This document shows, piece after piece, positions 1-8,663 of a stretch of DNA of 64,000 bases. Under the pieces are notes generated by a model. The model was not told the origin of the DNA. It did not search any database and was given only the letters and a program-made list of their open reading frames with translations. The translations under genes and the position numbers were made by a program. This stretch comes from Novosphingobium sp. SG751A (GTDB lineage: Bacteria > Pseudomonadota > Alphaproteobacteria > Sphingomonadales > Sphingomonadaceae). How positions within the stretch are numbered: the first letter of the stretch is position 1; each line of letters opens with the position of its first letter. The DNA is taken from NCBI RefSeq assembly GCF_013149295.1, contig NZ_JABGCB010000011.1, forward strand, positions 1 to 64,000, given 5' to 3'.

Positions 1-264
1 CGATCGGAAGGCATCACGCACTTGTCGCGTTTCGAGCAAAGCCACCGGCAAGCCCGCCGTGATCATCCCAGCATAGAGCCATTGTGACAATGGCCCTGCC
101 TCAAGACCAATCGCAGCCATTTCAAGGCCAAGTTCGGAAAACCAGGCTATGATAGCTTCCGGTTCGCTGGCAACTCGAGCCTCCTTCACGATGGACCCTG
201 AGCTATCCAGAACGCAAAAATGCGAGACTTCCAGCGAAACGTCGATCCCAGTATAGTAGTTCAC
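1..264 (-). CDS. IS110-family transposase, N-terminal part (runs off the window)
   Basis: Reading leftwards from a GTG at 264-262, 88 codons stay open to the window edge. The start is backed by a GAGGAG ribosome site 6 bases upstream. The product begins with a GIDVS motif (Asp at residue 8), the first acidic residue of the DEDD (RuvC-like) catalytic domain of IS110 transposases, and later shows ETRQVRDAF, typical of the same domain. The C-terminal serine-containing domain is beyond the edge, so I cannot say whether the gene is intact. Another transposase remnant follows at once, so this is an insertion-sequence cluster. Confidence 0.8.
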   Translation of the reverse strand, partial: MNYYTGIDVSLEVSHFCVLDSSGSIVKEARVASEPEAIIAWFSELGLEMAAIGLEAGPLSQWLYAGMITAGLPVALLETRQVRDAFRS

Positions 265-371
265 GGCGGCCTCCTCAGATGCTTGGCGCAGCCCTACCGC
301 TGACGCCGCACAACCATCATATCGGGAGGTCGCCAACCCAGTAACTGAACTGTGCAACTGAAACCCGACCG

Positions 372-715
372 TTACTCCATCTGATGGACGATGCCGAGCC
401 CGACGTGCTGGCCTACATGGCTTTTCCCAAGGAACATCGTGCCAAACTGCATAGCACAAACCCCATTGAACGGCTGAACGGGGAGATCAAGCGAAGGACC
501 GAAGTCGTCGGCGTGTCGGTGCTCGCCATGCCCCCGGCATGGCTGTGCGCCTTCCACTCCCCAACGAGGCCGCTATCACTCGCCTGATCGGCGCCATCAT
601 CATGGAACAGTCCGATGAATGGGCTGTCCAGCGTGGGCGCTACATGTCTCTTGAAACCATGGCGCCGGTGAACGACAATCCCATCGTCATGCTCTCGGCT
701 GTGCCCGGCACATGA
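372..715 (+). pseudogene. IS256-family transposase, C-terminal remnant with frameshift
   Basis: The reading frame at 384-520 gives DVLAYMAFPKEHRAKLHSTN followed by an IERLNGEIKRRTEVV stretch, the conserved C-terminal part of IS256 (Mutator-like) DDE transposases. After about 520 the frame is lost. The family sequence resumes in another frame from about 560 (NEAAITRLIGAI, then MEQSDEWAVQRGRYMSLE) and stops at TGA 713-715. The N-terminal two thirds are missing, so the gene is dead. From 711 to 803 a third frame stays open for 30 codons (ending MEPAG) and I could not assign it. I see nothing recognisable from 804 to 900. Confidence 0.85.
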
Positions 716-910
716 CCTGCCCTGGCTGACGCCGGATAACGCGGAGATCAACCCCAGCTACACCACGCCATGGGACGCGATCCTGATGGAGCCTGCAGGC
801 TGAGTATGAAGCCATGCCATTTATGAATTGGTTTGCTGCAGCGGCAGAGGTTAACTCTGCAGCTTCGTCAGTCGGCAGGCTGCATGTGAAAACGCAAAAT
901 ACAGGGAGAG

Positions 911-2719
911 GTGGCGATGCTGAAAGGCCGAAGCATTAGGTTTTGGGCGGTCTTAAACGCAACTGTGTCCCTTTGTGTGGGCGGCAGCGCCATGGCGGCA
1001 CCCGCTGAAAAGGCTCCAGCTTTGCGCTGCGCGAATCTGGCGGCTGTGACCCTTCCCGCAACCCAATTAGGCGAACCTTCCTCCGGGGCAAAAGTGGTGG
1101 CCGCCCAATTCCACAAGGCAGGCGAGATCAAACTGCAAGGGCTGGATGGCAGTGCCGCATTCCAGACCCCGGATTATTGCGAAGTGCGGTTTGACATCCT
1201 GCCTCGCGACCCGCAGGCGCCGCTGATCCATTCGCAGGTCAATCTGCCTATTCCATGGAACGGCAAAAAGCTGCAATTTGGCGGCAGCGGTTATAACGGT
1301 TTCCTGCAGACCGGGGTTCAGCCCAGCCGCAATGCCCCGATCAATGCCGAACTGCCGCTGAAACGCGGCTATATGACGGCGGGCACCGATTCCGGGCACC
1401 AGATCACCATCACCGGCGGCGGCGATCAACGCGGCAGCGGCGCTTCGGCCGGATCGGCAGGGGATGATCCACGCGCCGCCTCGGCCCGCCAATATGCCTT
1501 TGCCGCCAATGGGGAGGCGCTGCGCAATTTCGGCTATGCTGCCTATAAAAAGACGCATGATGCCGCCGTGGCGCTGGGGGGCCTGTTCTATGGCCGCAAA
1601 CCTGTGCGCAGCTATTATCTGGGCGGTTCGGAGGGCGGGCGTGAGGCCATGACCATGGCCCAGCGCTATCCCAAGGACTATGACGGGATCGTCGCGATCG
1701 ACCCGGTGATGAACTGGACCGGGTTGCAGACCTTCAGCAACCATATTGGCGGACAGTTGCAGGCCGCCCCCGATGGATGGCTGGGGGCCAAGACGGGCCT
1801 GCTGGCGCAGATCGTGCGCGACACATGCGACAGCGCCGACGGGATCGCCGACAAGGTGATCAGCGCGCCGACGGCCTGTCTCGCCCATGCGACGAAGGCT
1901 TTGACAAGCCATCGTTGTGCCTCGGGCGGTGATGAGGGGGCGGCCTGTTTCTCCGATGCTCAGTTGACCGTTCTGCGCGCGGCTCATCGCGGCTATGATT
2001 TCCCCTTTCCGCTGGCCAATGGGGTGACGCATTATGCCGGATATCTGCCCGGCAGCGAGGACCTGCCCGGCGCATGGTCAAAATGGGAGGCGGGTGCGAC
2101 AAGGCCGACCGCCGCCAATCCTGATGATCCCTCGGTCAGTCGTCTGTATCAATTGGGCAGTGTTTATGTGCGCCATTTCATCGCCCGCGATGCTGGCTTC
2201 AATACGTTGACCTATGATCCCCGCAGTTTCCCAAAGCGGGTACTGGAAGTCTCACGCATCATGGATGCCACGAACCCGGATCTACGGGCCTTTCATGCCC
2301 GAGGCGGCAAACTGATCCTACGCGAGGATCTGGCCGATTCCGGCCAGGGACCGTTCAATTCGCTGCAGTATCGCGATGCTGTGGCTCGCCTTATGGGCAA
2401 AAACACCACCGATGCCTTCTTTGCCGCCTATGTCGCCACTGGTTTGCCGCATACGTCAGGGGGGATTGATCCGGGCACGCCGGGCGCTCCGACCTATGGC
2501 ATTCCGGGCCGGATCGACTTGCTGGATGTTCTGGAAGACTGGGTGGAGCGGGGCCGCAAACCGGGCGCTGGCCTGATGCTGACACTGCATGACGGGGCGC
2601 AGCCCGAACGCGTGATCGCCTCCAAACCGATGTGTCGCTATGGCACCTGGCCTTATTTCACGGGAAAGCCGGGCGAAGGCGCGGATGGCACCAAATATGT
2701 GTGCCGAACGGGGCGCTAG
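911..2719 (+). CDS. Tannase/feruloyl esterase family hydrolase, exported
   Basis: A 602-residue secreted alpha/beta hydrolase of the tannase/feruloyl esterase family (PF07519 type), expected to cleave ester bonds of phenolic acids or similar substrates. Start is GTG 911 or ATG 917, after an AGGGAG ribosome site. Residues 1-29 form a signal peptide ending SAMA. The nucleophile is Ser240 in GGSEGG, a probable acid is the Asp in LADSGQGP, and the histidine is His514 in LPHTSGG. Family members usually carry Cys beside both Ser and His (the CS-D-HC motif with a disulfide). Here these are Gly239 and Thr515. The following gene is a TonB-dependent receptor, suggesting uptake of the substrate or product. 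The exact substrate is unknown. Confidence 0.85.
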   Translation: MAMLKGRSIRFWAVLNATVSLCVGGSAMAAPAEKAPALRCANLAAVTLPATQLGEPSSGAKVVAAQFHKAGEIKLQGLDGSAAFQTPDYCEVRFDILPRDPQAPLIHSQVNLPIPWNGKKLQFGGSGYNGFLQTGVQPSRNAPINAELPLKRGYMTAGTDSGHQITITGGGDQRGSGASAGSAGDDPRAASARQYAFAANGEALRNFGYAAYKKTHDAAVALGGLFYGRKPVRSYYLGGSEGGREAMTMAQRYPKDYDGIVAIDPVMNWTGLQTFSNHIGGQLQAAPDGWLGAKTGLLAQIVRDTCDSADGIADKVISAPTACLAHATKALTSHRCASGGDEGAACFSDAQLTVLRAAHRGYDFPFPLANGVTHYAGYLPGSEDLPGAWSKWEAGATRPTAANPDDPSVSRLYQLGSVYVRHFIARDAGFNTLTYDPRSFPKRVLEVSRIMDATNPDLRAFHARGGKLILREDLADSGQGPFNSLQYRDAVARLMGKNTTDAFFAAYVATGLPHTSGGIDPGTPGAPTYGIPGRIDLLDVLEDWVERGRKPGAGLMLTLHDGAQPERVIASKPMCRYGTWPYFTGKPGEGADGTKYVCRTGR

Positions 2720-2847
2720 GGCGAGATCCTCTCCGATTGCACCGCGTCTATCGCTCGGGTGAAAAGCGTCGGGCCGGGGCTGGACCGCGCATGCCGCCGG
2801 TTCGTCCGGCCGCGCCGACAGCAAGGGCTTACACCCTTTCGTCAAGA

Positions 2848-2865
2848 CAATAACAATTGTTATTG
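2848..2865. promoter_or_regulatory. 18-bp perfect palindrome upstream of the TonB receptor
   Basis: CAATAACAATTGTTATTG is identical to its reverse complement and is AT-rich inside GC-rich DNA. It lies 128 bp after the esterase stop and 224 bp before the receptor start. Its form suits a site for a dimeric repressor or activator, but no regulator gene lies next to it. The rest of the 370-bp interval (2720-3089) has no gene that I can support. Confidence 0.45.
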
Positions 2866-2973
2866 AACAGTTTTCTTTGCCCAAAGCATACGTCCCGACC
2901 ATCTCCATCCGGCATCAATTGATGTCGGATCAGAATGGCTGCGCTCTCTGTTTAAAATTCACGTCCATGGATA

Positions 2974-2989
2974 ATTCGTCTATACGAAT
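2974..2989. promoter_or_regulatory. Inverted repeat with GT-N4-AC core upstream of the TonB receptor
   Basis: ATTCGT-CTAT-ACGAAT: six-base arms around four bases, about 100 bp before the receptor start. The GT...AC spacing resembles operators of GntR/FadR-type regulators. This is a resemblance only. Confidence 0.35.
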
Positions 2990-3089
2990 ACGTGCGTCAG
3001 GTTATCCATTCCCCCACCAAGGTGTATCGCATCTTTTTCCGCGCCGCTTGACCTGACCGAAAACAGAAAACAAAACCATGGAGGTATGC

Positions 3090-6008
3090 ATGAGAGGGTC
3101 CATTCTGACTTCGGCCAGCTCGCTTTGTCTTGGGTTGTTGCTTGTGCCCCAAACCGCATGGGCGCAAACCGGCGATGCGCCGCAGGCCAACGCCGCCGAG
3201 GCGATTGTGGTGACCGGATCGCGCATCGCCCGGCGCGACTATGTGGCGCAAAGCCCGATTGTCACCACCAGCCGACAGATGATTGAGAACACCGGCACGG
3301 CCACGATCGATGCCGCCCTGCTGCAAATGCCCCAGTTCCAGCCCGGAACCGGGGGCTTCACCAATTCCAGTTCGGGCGGGGCGGGCATCGGGCAATCCAC
3401 GCTCAACCTGCGCGGGCTGACGGCGGTGCGCACGCTGGTGCTGCTCGATGGGCGGCGGCTGCAACCGGGCAATGCCTCGAATGTCATCGACATCAACTCG
3501 CTGCCCACCTCGGCCATTTCGGGCACGGAGGTCATCACCGGCGGCGCTTCGGCCACCTATGGTTCGGACGCCATCGCGGGCGTGGTCAACTTCAAGCTCT
3601 ATCACAGCTTTCAGGGGCTGCGCATCGATGCGCAATCGGGCATCAGCGAAAGAGGCGATGCGGCCTCCAAGCAGATATCGGCCATCACCGGCACCAAATT
3701 TGCCGATGGCAAAGGGTCGATCATGCTGGCGGGCGAATATTCGGATCGCGGCGGACTGACCTATCGCGACCGGCCTTTCTCCACGCCTTCGGGTTCGTAC
3801 AATGCCACGCTGCCCAACGCCGCCTATGTCGTCTCAGGCAGCAATCTGCCATCTCAGGCCGCCGTCAACGGGGTCTATGCCAATTACGGCATCCCGGCGG
3901 GCACTGTTGCGCGCACGGTCCAGCAAGGAGTCAACGGCGATGGCACACTGTTTGTGAACAACACGGCCAACGCCTATAATTACCGGGCCGACAACGCCCC
4001 CTGCATGTATCAATCGGGCACGCTGGTACGCTATGACGGACTGTGCACCAACACGCTGCAGCTTCCCCTCACCCGCTTTGCCTTCCTGGGCCGCGCGGAA
4101 TATGAGGTCAGCCCCTCGCTCAAGCTGTTCGTTCAGGGGCAATTCGCCCGCAGCATTTCCGTGGCGCAGGGCAGCCATCCGCAATTGGCATCGGCAGGTT
4201 CGAGTTCCTTCACGATCCCGATGAGCAATCCCTTCATTCCGGCCGATCTGCGCACGCTTCTGCTCAGCCGCCCCAATCCCAATGCCACCTTCGAGATCAC
4301 CAAGCGCATCGTCGATGGCGGGGTGCGCCATTACCGTGATGTGTCCGACACCTATCAGATCGTGGCCGGGGCCGAAGGGGTCATTCCGGGTATCAACTGG
4401 AACTTCGAACTCTACGGATCGCATGGGCGGACCAGCTTTTCCGATACCTCCTATGACGGCTCCTACTCTCTCTCGGCCATCCGCCAATTGGTGAACGCCG
4501 CCGATGGCGGCGCCAGCAAGTGCGGGGGCGGGCTGAACCTCTTTTCCAATGCGCCGATGTCGGCCTCCTGCCTCTCCTTCATCCAGCGTAAGACACTGAG
4601 CACAACCTCGATTGGGCAGGATGAATTGGCCGCCAACCTGACCGGCAGCCTGTTCAAGCTGCCCGCAGGCGAGGTAAAGGTGGCGTTGAGCGGCAATTAC
4701 CGCAGCAACACCTTTACCTCAAACCCCGATCCCCTGCTCCAGATCGGCGACATTGCCGCCGTCAACGGCATTCCCGCCATTCATGGCAGCACCAAGGTTT
4801 CCGAGGCCGCCATCGAAGTGCTGGTGCCGGTGCTCTCCGACCTGCCACTGATCAAGGCGCTGAATTTCACCGGCGGCTATCGCTATTCGCATTACAACCT
4901 GTTTGGCGGGGTCAGTACCTACAAGCTGAGTGCGGACTGGCGCATCGCCGATCCGCTGTTGCTGCGCGGCGGCTATCAGAAGGCGGTGCGTGCGCCCAAT
5001 ATCGGCGAACTGTTCCTGCCTGCCTCGGCGGGCGTGGCCAATCTTGGCACGCTCGGCGATCCTTGCACCGCAGGCAGCAGCTATCGCACCGGCGCCAACG
5101 CGGCTTCCGTGCGCTCGCTCTGCATCGCCTCGGGTGTGCCATCCTCGCTGGTGGACAGTTTCAACGGCGCGGCGGCCATTCCGGCCACCACGCAGGGCAA
5201 TGTCAACCTGCGCCCCGAAAAGGCCGATTCCTATACCTTTGGGGGTGTGTTCCAGCCCACCTTTGCCGGGGCGGCCTTCCGCCGGATGAACCTGTCGGTC
5301 GACTATTACCAGATGAACATCAATCAGGCGATTTCCACGATTGATGTGCCTACTTCCATCGCCAAATGCTTCAATTCCGACGGGTCCAACCCAACCTATG
5401 ACGCCAATAATCTCTATTGCCAGAACGTCCTGCGCAACAGCTCGACCGGCCAGATCGCCAATTCCTATCAGGCGCTTTTGAATATCGGCGCGATCAAGAC
5501 GGCGGGCATCGACGTCGCCTTTGACTGGTCGATCCCGTTCGAAGCGCTCAAGATGGGTCAGGGTTCGTTCGACGTCAATTTCACGCTGAACTATCTCGAC
5601 ACATTCAAGATCCAGGCATCACCCACCAGCCCATTCCAAGAGGCCGCCGGAACCATCGTAGGGCCAAGCAGCACCGGGCAATCCTATGCTAAATGGAAAT
5701 ATTCGGGCACTTTCATGGCCAATCGCGGCAAGGTCAGCCTCGGCCTGCGCTGGCGGCATATCTCGTCCTTCAAGGACTCATCAGCCATCACAAACCCCGC
5801 AACGACCGTTCCCGGCACGCCCGCCTATGATTATTTCGACATCATCGGCAGGCTGAAAGTAACCGACCGGTTTGAGCTGCGCGGAGGCATCACCAATGTA
5901 GGCGACCGCAACCCGCCTGCGGTGCAGGGCACATCGGGGATGACCAACATGGGCATCTATGACGTGATCCGTCGCTCCTTCTATCTTGGGCTGAAGGCTA
6001 CACTCTGA
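3090..6008 (+). CDS. TonB-dependent outer-membrane receptor
   Basis: A 972-residue outer-membrane receptor. ATG 3090 is chosen because GGAGG (3080-3084) sits 5 bases before it; the in-frame ATG at 3078 has no such site. A signal peptide ends near TAWAQ. An EAIVVTGSR stretch follows, then a plug domain with LNLRGL and VLLDGRRLQPGN, then a long beta-barrel with many alternating aromatic strands. Transport would be powered by TonB-ExbBD from elsewhere. It follows the tannase-like esterase on the same strand, so the ligand may be a polyphenol or feruloylated sugar; this is inference. Two palindromes upstream suggest regulation. Confidence 0.9.
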   Translation: MRGSILTSASSLCLGLLLVPQTAWAQTGDAPQANAAEAIVVTGSRIARRDYVAQSPIVTTSRQMIENTGTATIDAALLQMPQFQPGTGGFTNSSSGGAGIGQSTLNLRGLTAVRTLVLLDGRRLQPGNASNVIDINSLPTSAISGTEVITGGASATYGSDAIAGVVNFKLYHSFQGLRIDAQSGISERGDAASKQISAITGTKFADGKGSIMLAGEYSDRGGLTYRDRPFSTPSGSYNATLPNAAYVVSGSNLPSQAAVNGVYANYGIPAGTVARTVQQGVNGDGTLFVNNTANAYNYRADNAPCMYQSGTLVRYDGLCTNTLQLPLTRFAFLGRAEYEVSPSLKLFVQGQFARSISVAQGSHPQLASAGSSSFTIPMSNPFIPADLRTLLLSRPNPNATFEITKRIVDGGVRHYRDVSDTYQIVAGAEGVIPGINWNFELYGSHGRTSFSDTSYDGSYSLSAIRQLVNAADGGASKCGGGLNLFSNAPMSASCLSFIQRKTLSTTSIGQDELAANLTGSLFKLPAGEVKVALSGNYRSNTFTSNPDPLLQIGDIAAVNGIPAIHGSTKVSEAAIEVLVPVLSDLPLIKALNFTGGYRYSHYNLFGGVSTYKLSADWRIADPLLLRGGYQKAVRAPNIGELFLPASAGVANLGTLGDPCTAGSSYRTGANAASVRSLCIASGVPSSLVDSFNGAAAIPATTQGNVNLRPEKADSYTFGGVFQPTFAGAAFRRMNLSVDYYQMNINQAISTIDVPTSIAKCFNSDGSNPTYDANNLYCQNVLRNSSTGQIANSYQALLNIGAIKTAGIDVAFDWSIPFEALKMGQGSFDVNFTLNYLDTFKIQASPTSPFQEAAGTIVGPSSTGQSYAKWKYSGTFMANRGKVSLGLRWRHISSFKDSSAITNPATTVPGTPAYDYFDIIGRLKVTDRFELRGGITNVGDRNPPAVQGTSGMTNMGIYDVIRRSFYLGLKATL

Positions 6009-6015
6009 TCCGACC

Positions 6016-6044
6016 CGGAGCTGGAGCATCGCGTTCCAGCTCCG
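6016..6044 (+). terminator. Hairpin just after the TonB receptor gene
   Basis: CGGAGCTGGA and TCCAGCTCCG form a 10-bp stem around 9 bases, starting 8 bases after the stop codon. No U-tract follows, so it may be a terminator or a 3'-end protecting hairpin. Confidence 0.5.
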
Positions 6045-6129
6045 CCGGGCAAATTCTGCTTCCTGATCCACGCCCTGCCGCGCGACGTCCCGGAAATCTG
6101 GTACTGCTATAGGCAAAGCGACGAACAAG

Positions 6130-6381
6130 ATTGCACCTGAAGGTCAGCGCCCGTGCGGTGAGCATGGTGAACGCCGAAGCGGTCCGAATTGGGAATGTTT
6201 CCATGCACGGCATTGGGGTTGCTCTCACCCCGCATGATCATCAGGGCGCGGAAGTTGAGGCTGGCTGCGCTGACGCGAACCATATCGTCGCGAGGCGGCC
6301 TAGCCTCGCTCCGATTGCTTTTCCTTGTGAGCGTGGAGATTGTTCAGGCTGAAAAGTGGTTCTGTGCGATAGATCTGCATG
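6130..6381 (-). pseudogene. MDR-family (zinc-type alcohol dehydrogenase/quinone reductase) remnant, frameshifted
   Basis: An AAGGAG site 6 bases before ATG 6381 opens a frame beginning MQIYRTEPLFSLNNL, which stops at a TAG near 6310. In the next frame the sequence continues from about 6325 as ARPPRDDMVRVSAASLNFRA, then LMIMRGE. Together these match the N-terminus of medium-chain dehydrogenase/reductases (compare VLVKIKATSLNFRDL in the gene at 7489). The similarity fades after about 6190 and nothing downstream looks like the catalytic or Rossmann domain. It is therefore a frameshifted and truncated remnant downstream of the AraC gene. I see nothing else in 6045-6439. Confidence 0.6.
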
Positions 6382-6439
6382 TCTCGCTCCTTCTTCGGGG
6401 TAAGCCACAACGCAAAGCGATAAGGCACATCAACGTCCT

Positions 6440-7396
6440 TCAAGCGATCGATGCGGCGGTGTTCGCTTCTGGCTTGCTGGCCCCAAGTCGGGTGCGCCGC
6501 CATTGTCCGGGCGCGACGCCGGTGGTGGCCTTGAAGGCCCGGCTCAGGGCAATGTCGGTCCCATAGCCGGTCTGTTCGGCCGCTTCGGAAATGGTTCGCC
6601 CCGCCGCCAGCAGAAGCTTGGCCCGGTAGATGCGCCAGCTCGCGACATAGCTGAGCGGCGGCACGCCCACGACCGACTTGAACAGGACCGCAAAGGAGGA
6701 CCGCGACATGCCAGCCTCCTTAGCCAGTTCCTCCACAGTCCAAGAATGCGCCAGATCACCATGGATACGGCGCAGCGTGCCCGACAGCTGCCGATGGGTG
6801 AGGCCCGCAAGCCAGCCGTCGGAAACATTGCCTTCGGATGCGGCCCAAGTGCGGATCGCGTGAATGAACAGCACATCCAGCAGGCGCTGGACTACATAGT
6901 TGCTGCCTAGGTCGTTCTGCGCCTCCTCGGCGCCAATCTGCTCAAGCACGGACAGCATCCGACCGGCTTCGCGCTCCGCCATCGCGACATGGACCACGTC
7001 CGGCAGGAGGGCCGACAACGGCTCGCCCGCCGCATGGTCGAAGGTGAACAGCGTTGAAAAGAACTCACAGCTCTCGCCATCGCCGCCAAAGTCGACGCGC
7101 TCACCGGTCACCCGATCGACGACCTGCCAGCACGGGACGTGCTCGCGGTGTGGCGCGTCACCCAAGGTGCCTTCCACCCCCTGCTTGATGATCAGACAGT
7201 CGCCCCGCGCGAGGCGCTTCGGCGTCTCGCCGGGTCGTGTGAACCAGCCTCCCCCCTTCGCAAAGACGACCAGCCGCGCCTGCCCGCCGCTGTCGAACGA
7301 GATTGCCCAAGGGGCATGACCGCAAAGATGGATGAACTGCGAGCTTTCCAACTGCATGGCGCTTAGGACGGTGTCGAACGGGTGCATGGCGACCAT
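6440..7396 (-). CDS. AraC-family transcriptional regulator with cupin-type sensor domain
   Basis: About 318 residues from ATG 7396 (ATG 7387 is also possible; the longer open frame to 7552 would run over the divergent gene's promoter). The N-terminal half (MHPFDTVLSAMQL, GDCLIIKQG) is the cupin ligand-binding type found in AraC regulators of oxidoreductase genes. The C-terminal half has two helix-turn-helix motifs, with WTVEELAKEAGMSRSSFAVL and ISEAAEQTGYGTDIALSRAF. It is divergent from the MDR oxidoreductase at 7489, a common arrangement in which the regulator activates its neighbour. That neighbour is truncated here, so the regulator may have lost its target. Confidence 0.85.
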   Translation of the reverse strand: MVAMHPFDTVLSAMQLESSQFIHLCGHAPWAISFDSGGQARLVVFAKGGGWFTRPGETPKRLARGDCLIIKQGVEGTLGDAPHREHVPCWQVVDRVTGERVDFGGDGESCEFFSTLFTFDHAAGEPLSALLPDVVHVAMAEREAGRMLSVLEQIGAEEAQNDLGSNYVVQRLLDVLFIHAIRTWAASEGNVSDGWLAGLTHRQLSGTLRRIHGDLAHSWTVEELAKEAGMSRSSFAVLFKSVVGVPPLSYVASWRIYRAKLLLAAGRTISEAAEQTGYGTDIALSRAFKATTGVAPGQWRRTRLGASKPEANTAASIA

Positions 7397-7488
7397 TTTG
7401 GACGATTGGTTATGAATGTCATACCGAGCGTAATGGATCATCTCGTCAAGTCGAGCGATAAGGCCTCTCCTGCATTGGAGACACAGCC

Positions 7489-8056
7489 ATGAAAATATTT
7501 CGTCTGCAGAAAATCGGTTCGGTCGAGGGTCTGGAACTGAGCGAAGAGCCAACGCCCCAGCCGGGGCCGGGCGAAGTCCTCGTCAAGATTAAGGCGACAT
7601 CGCTGAACTTCCGCGACCTTTCCATCATAAACGGTTGGTCGCCGTTTCCGCTTCAGGAGGGTCTTTCCCAGCTGTCGGACGCGGCCGGCGTTGTCGAAGC
7701 CGTTGGACCGGGCGTCACCCGCTTTGCAATCGGCGACCGCGTGGCCAACAACTTCTCGCCGGGCTGGCACGCCGGACCGTTCCGCGAATTCCCGCCTCAA
7801 TACGGCATCCAGATTGAAGGCTGGGCGGCGGAATACCGGACGATCGATCAGAACGAACTGGTGGCCATCCCCCACAGCATCAGCTTCGAGGACGCCGCCA
7901 CCCTGCCATGCGCTGCAGTAACCGGTTGGAACGCCGTCGCAGGCGTCGGCCCGCAGCATCGCGTTCTGACACAAGGGACCGGCGGTGTGTCTCTGTTCGC
8001 CTTACAGTTCGCCAAGGCGCGCGGCGCCGAAGTCATCGCCACAACGTCGTCTATCT
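7489..8056 (+). pseudogene. MDR-family NAD(P)-dependent alcohol dehydrogenase/quinone oxidoreductase, 3' truncated
   Basis: Starts at ATG 7489 with a GGAG site 8 bases upstream. Residues 1-187 follow the zinc-type alcohol dehydrogenase/quinone oxidoreductase pattern: GEVLVKIKATSLNFRDL, then DAAGVVEAVGPGV, the catalytic-domain end, and the start of the Rossmann fold (TQGTGGVSLFALQFAKARG, then AEVIATTSS). Homology stops at about 8050. The frame runs on to 8169 only across antisense integrase DNA. The family is usually about 330 residues, so nearly half is lost and activity is unlikely. It is divergent from the AraC regulator. Confidence 0.8.
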
Positions 8057-8486
8057 CGGCGGGTTTTGCCGGTGCCGCAGCATTGGCCGGTGCCGTTGTT
8101 ACCGGCGCAACGGTCGCATTGGCGGGCGATGCGGCGGGAAGTTCGCCACGACGCATGGCCTCCATGTAGATCTCATGGGCCTTGGCCACTGTGAGCGCCT
8201 GCCGGGCTTCCTCAGCGCGCTTGAGAACCCGGGGATCATCCCCCCGCTCAATTGCCTCCTTCAGCTCCGTGGCCCATGCCCGGGCAGCCGGTATCGTATA
8301 GGCGGGGAAGGCCCCGAGCGTGAGCGTCACAATCGCGCCCGAACGCGCCACTCTGCGCCGAAACAGCCAGGTTTTCCGGCCCGACGCGGAAACGCTGACA
8401 CAAAGTCACGGCACAAGGGGGTCGGAAACCCTTCCGGAGCTGAGCCCATCAAGGCTCGAAGAACTGAAATTCTGGGCTTTTCCCAT
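8056..8486 (-). pseudogene. Phage-type tyrosine integrase, N-terminal (DUF4102-like) remnant with nonsense codon
   Basis: From ATG 8486 (MGKAQNF, with a GAGG site upstream) the frame runs to an in-frame TGA at 8408-8406, then continues SVSASGRKTWLFRRRVARSG and LTLGAFPAYTIPAARAWATE. That is the arm-type DNA-binding N-terminal domain of P4-like integrases, followed by the start of the core-binding region (TVAKAHEIYMEAMRRGE). The text expected at the TGA is a glycine (VPGLC), so this is probably a GGA-to-TGA mutation. The catalytic domain is missing: similarity ends where the truncated oxidoreductase begins. The gene points away from tRNA-Met, as integrases of tRNA-inserted islands do. Confidence 0.75.
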
Positions 8487-8619
8487 GACAACCTCGACTA
8501 ACGCGAGGCGATAAAACGATGACACAAGAGCTGTCCAAACTGGTCTGAGTCTGTCCAGATCTGACCGGGTAGGAAATTGGAGGCTTGGTCTGATTAGGCC
8601 TGCTCACCACCTCGATAAC

Positions 8620-8633
8620 GGCGGAAAACCGCC
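8620..8633 (-). terminator. Small hairpin downstream of tRNA-Met
   Basis: GGCGG-TTTT-CCGCC on the minus strand, about 30 bases after the CCA end of tRNA-Met. The stem is short and has no clear U-tract, so a terminator role is only possible. Confidence 0.3.
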
Positions 8634-8663
8634 AGAATACAAGGCCTGAGGTGTGGTACGTCT

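Noticed and set aside
7397..7552. N-terminal extension of the AraC regulator
   Set aside because: The extra 52 residues do not match the family and would cover the promoter region of the divergent gene.
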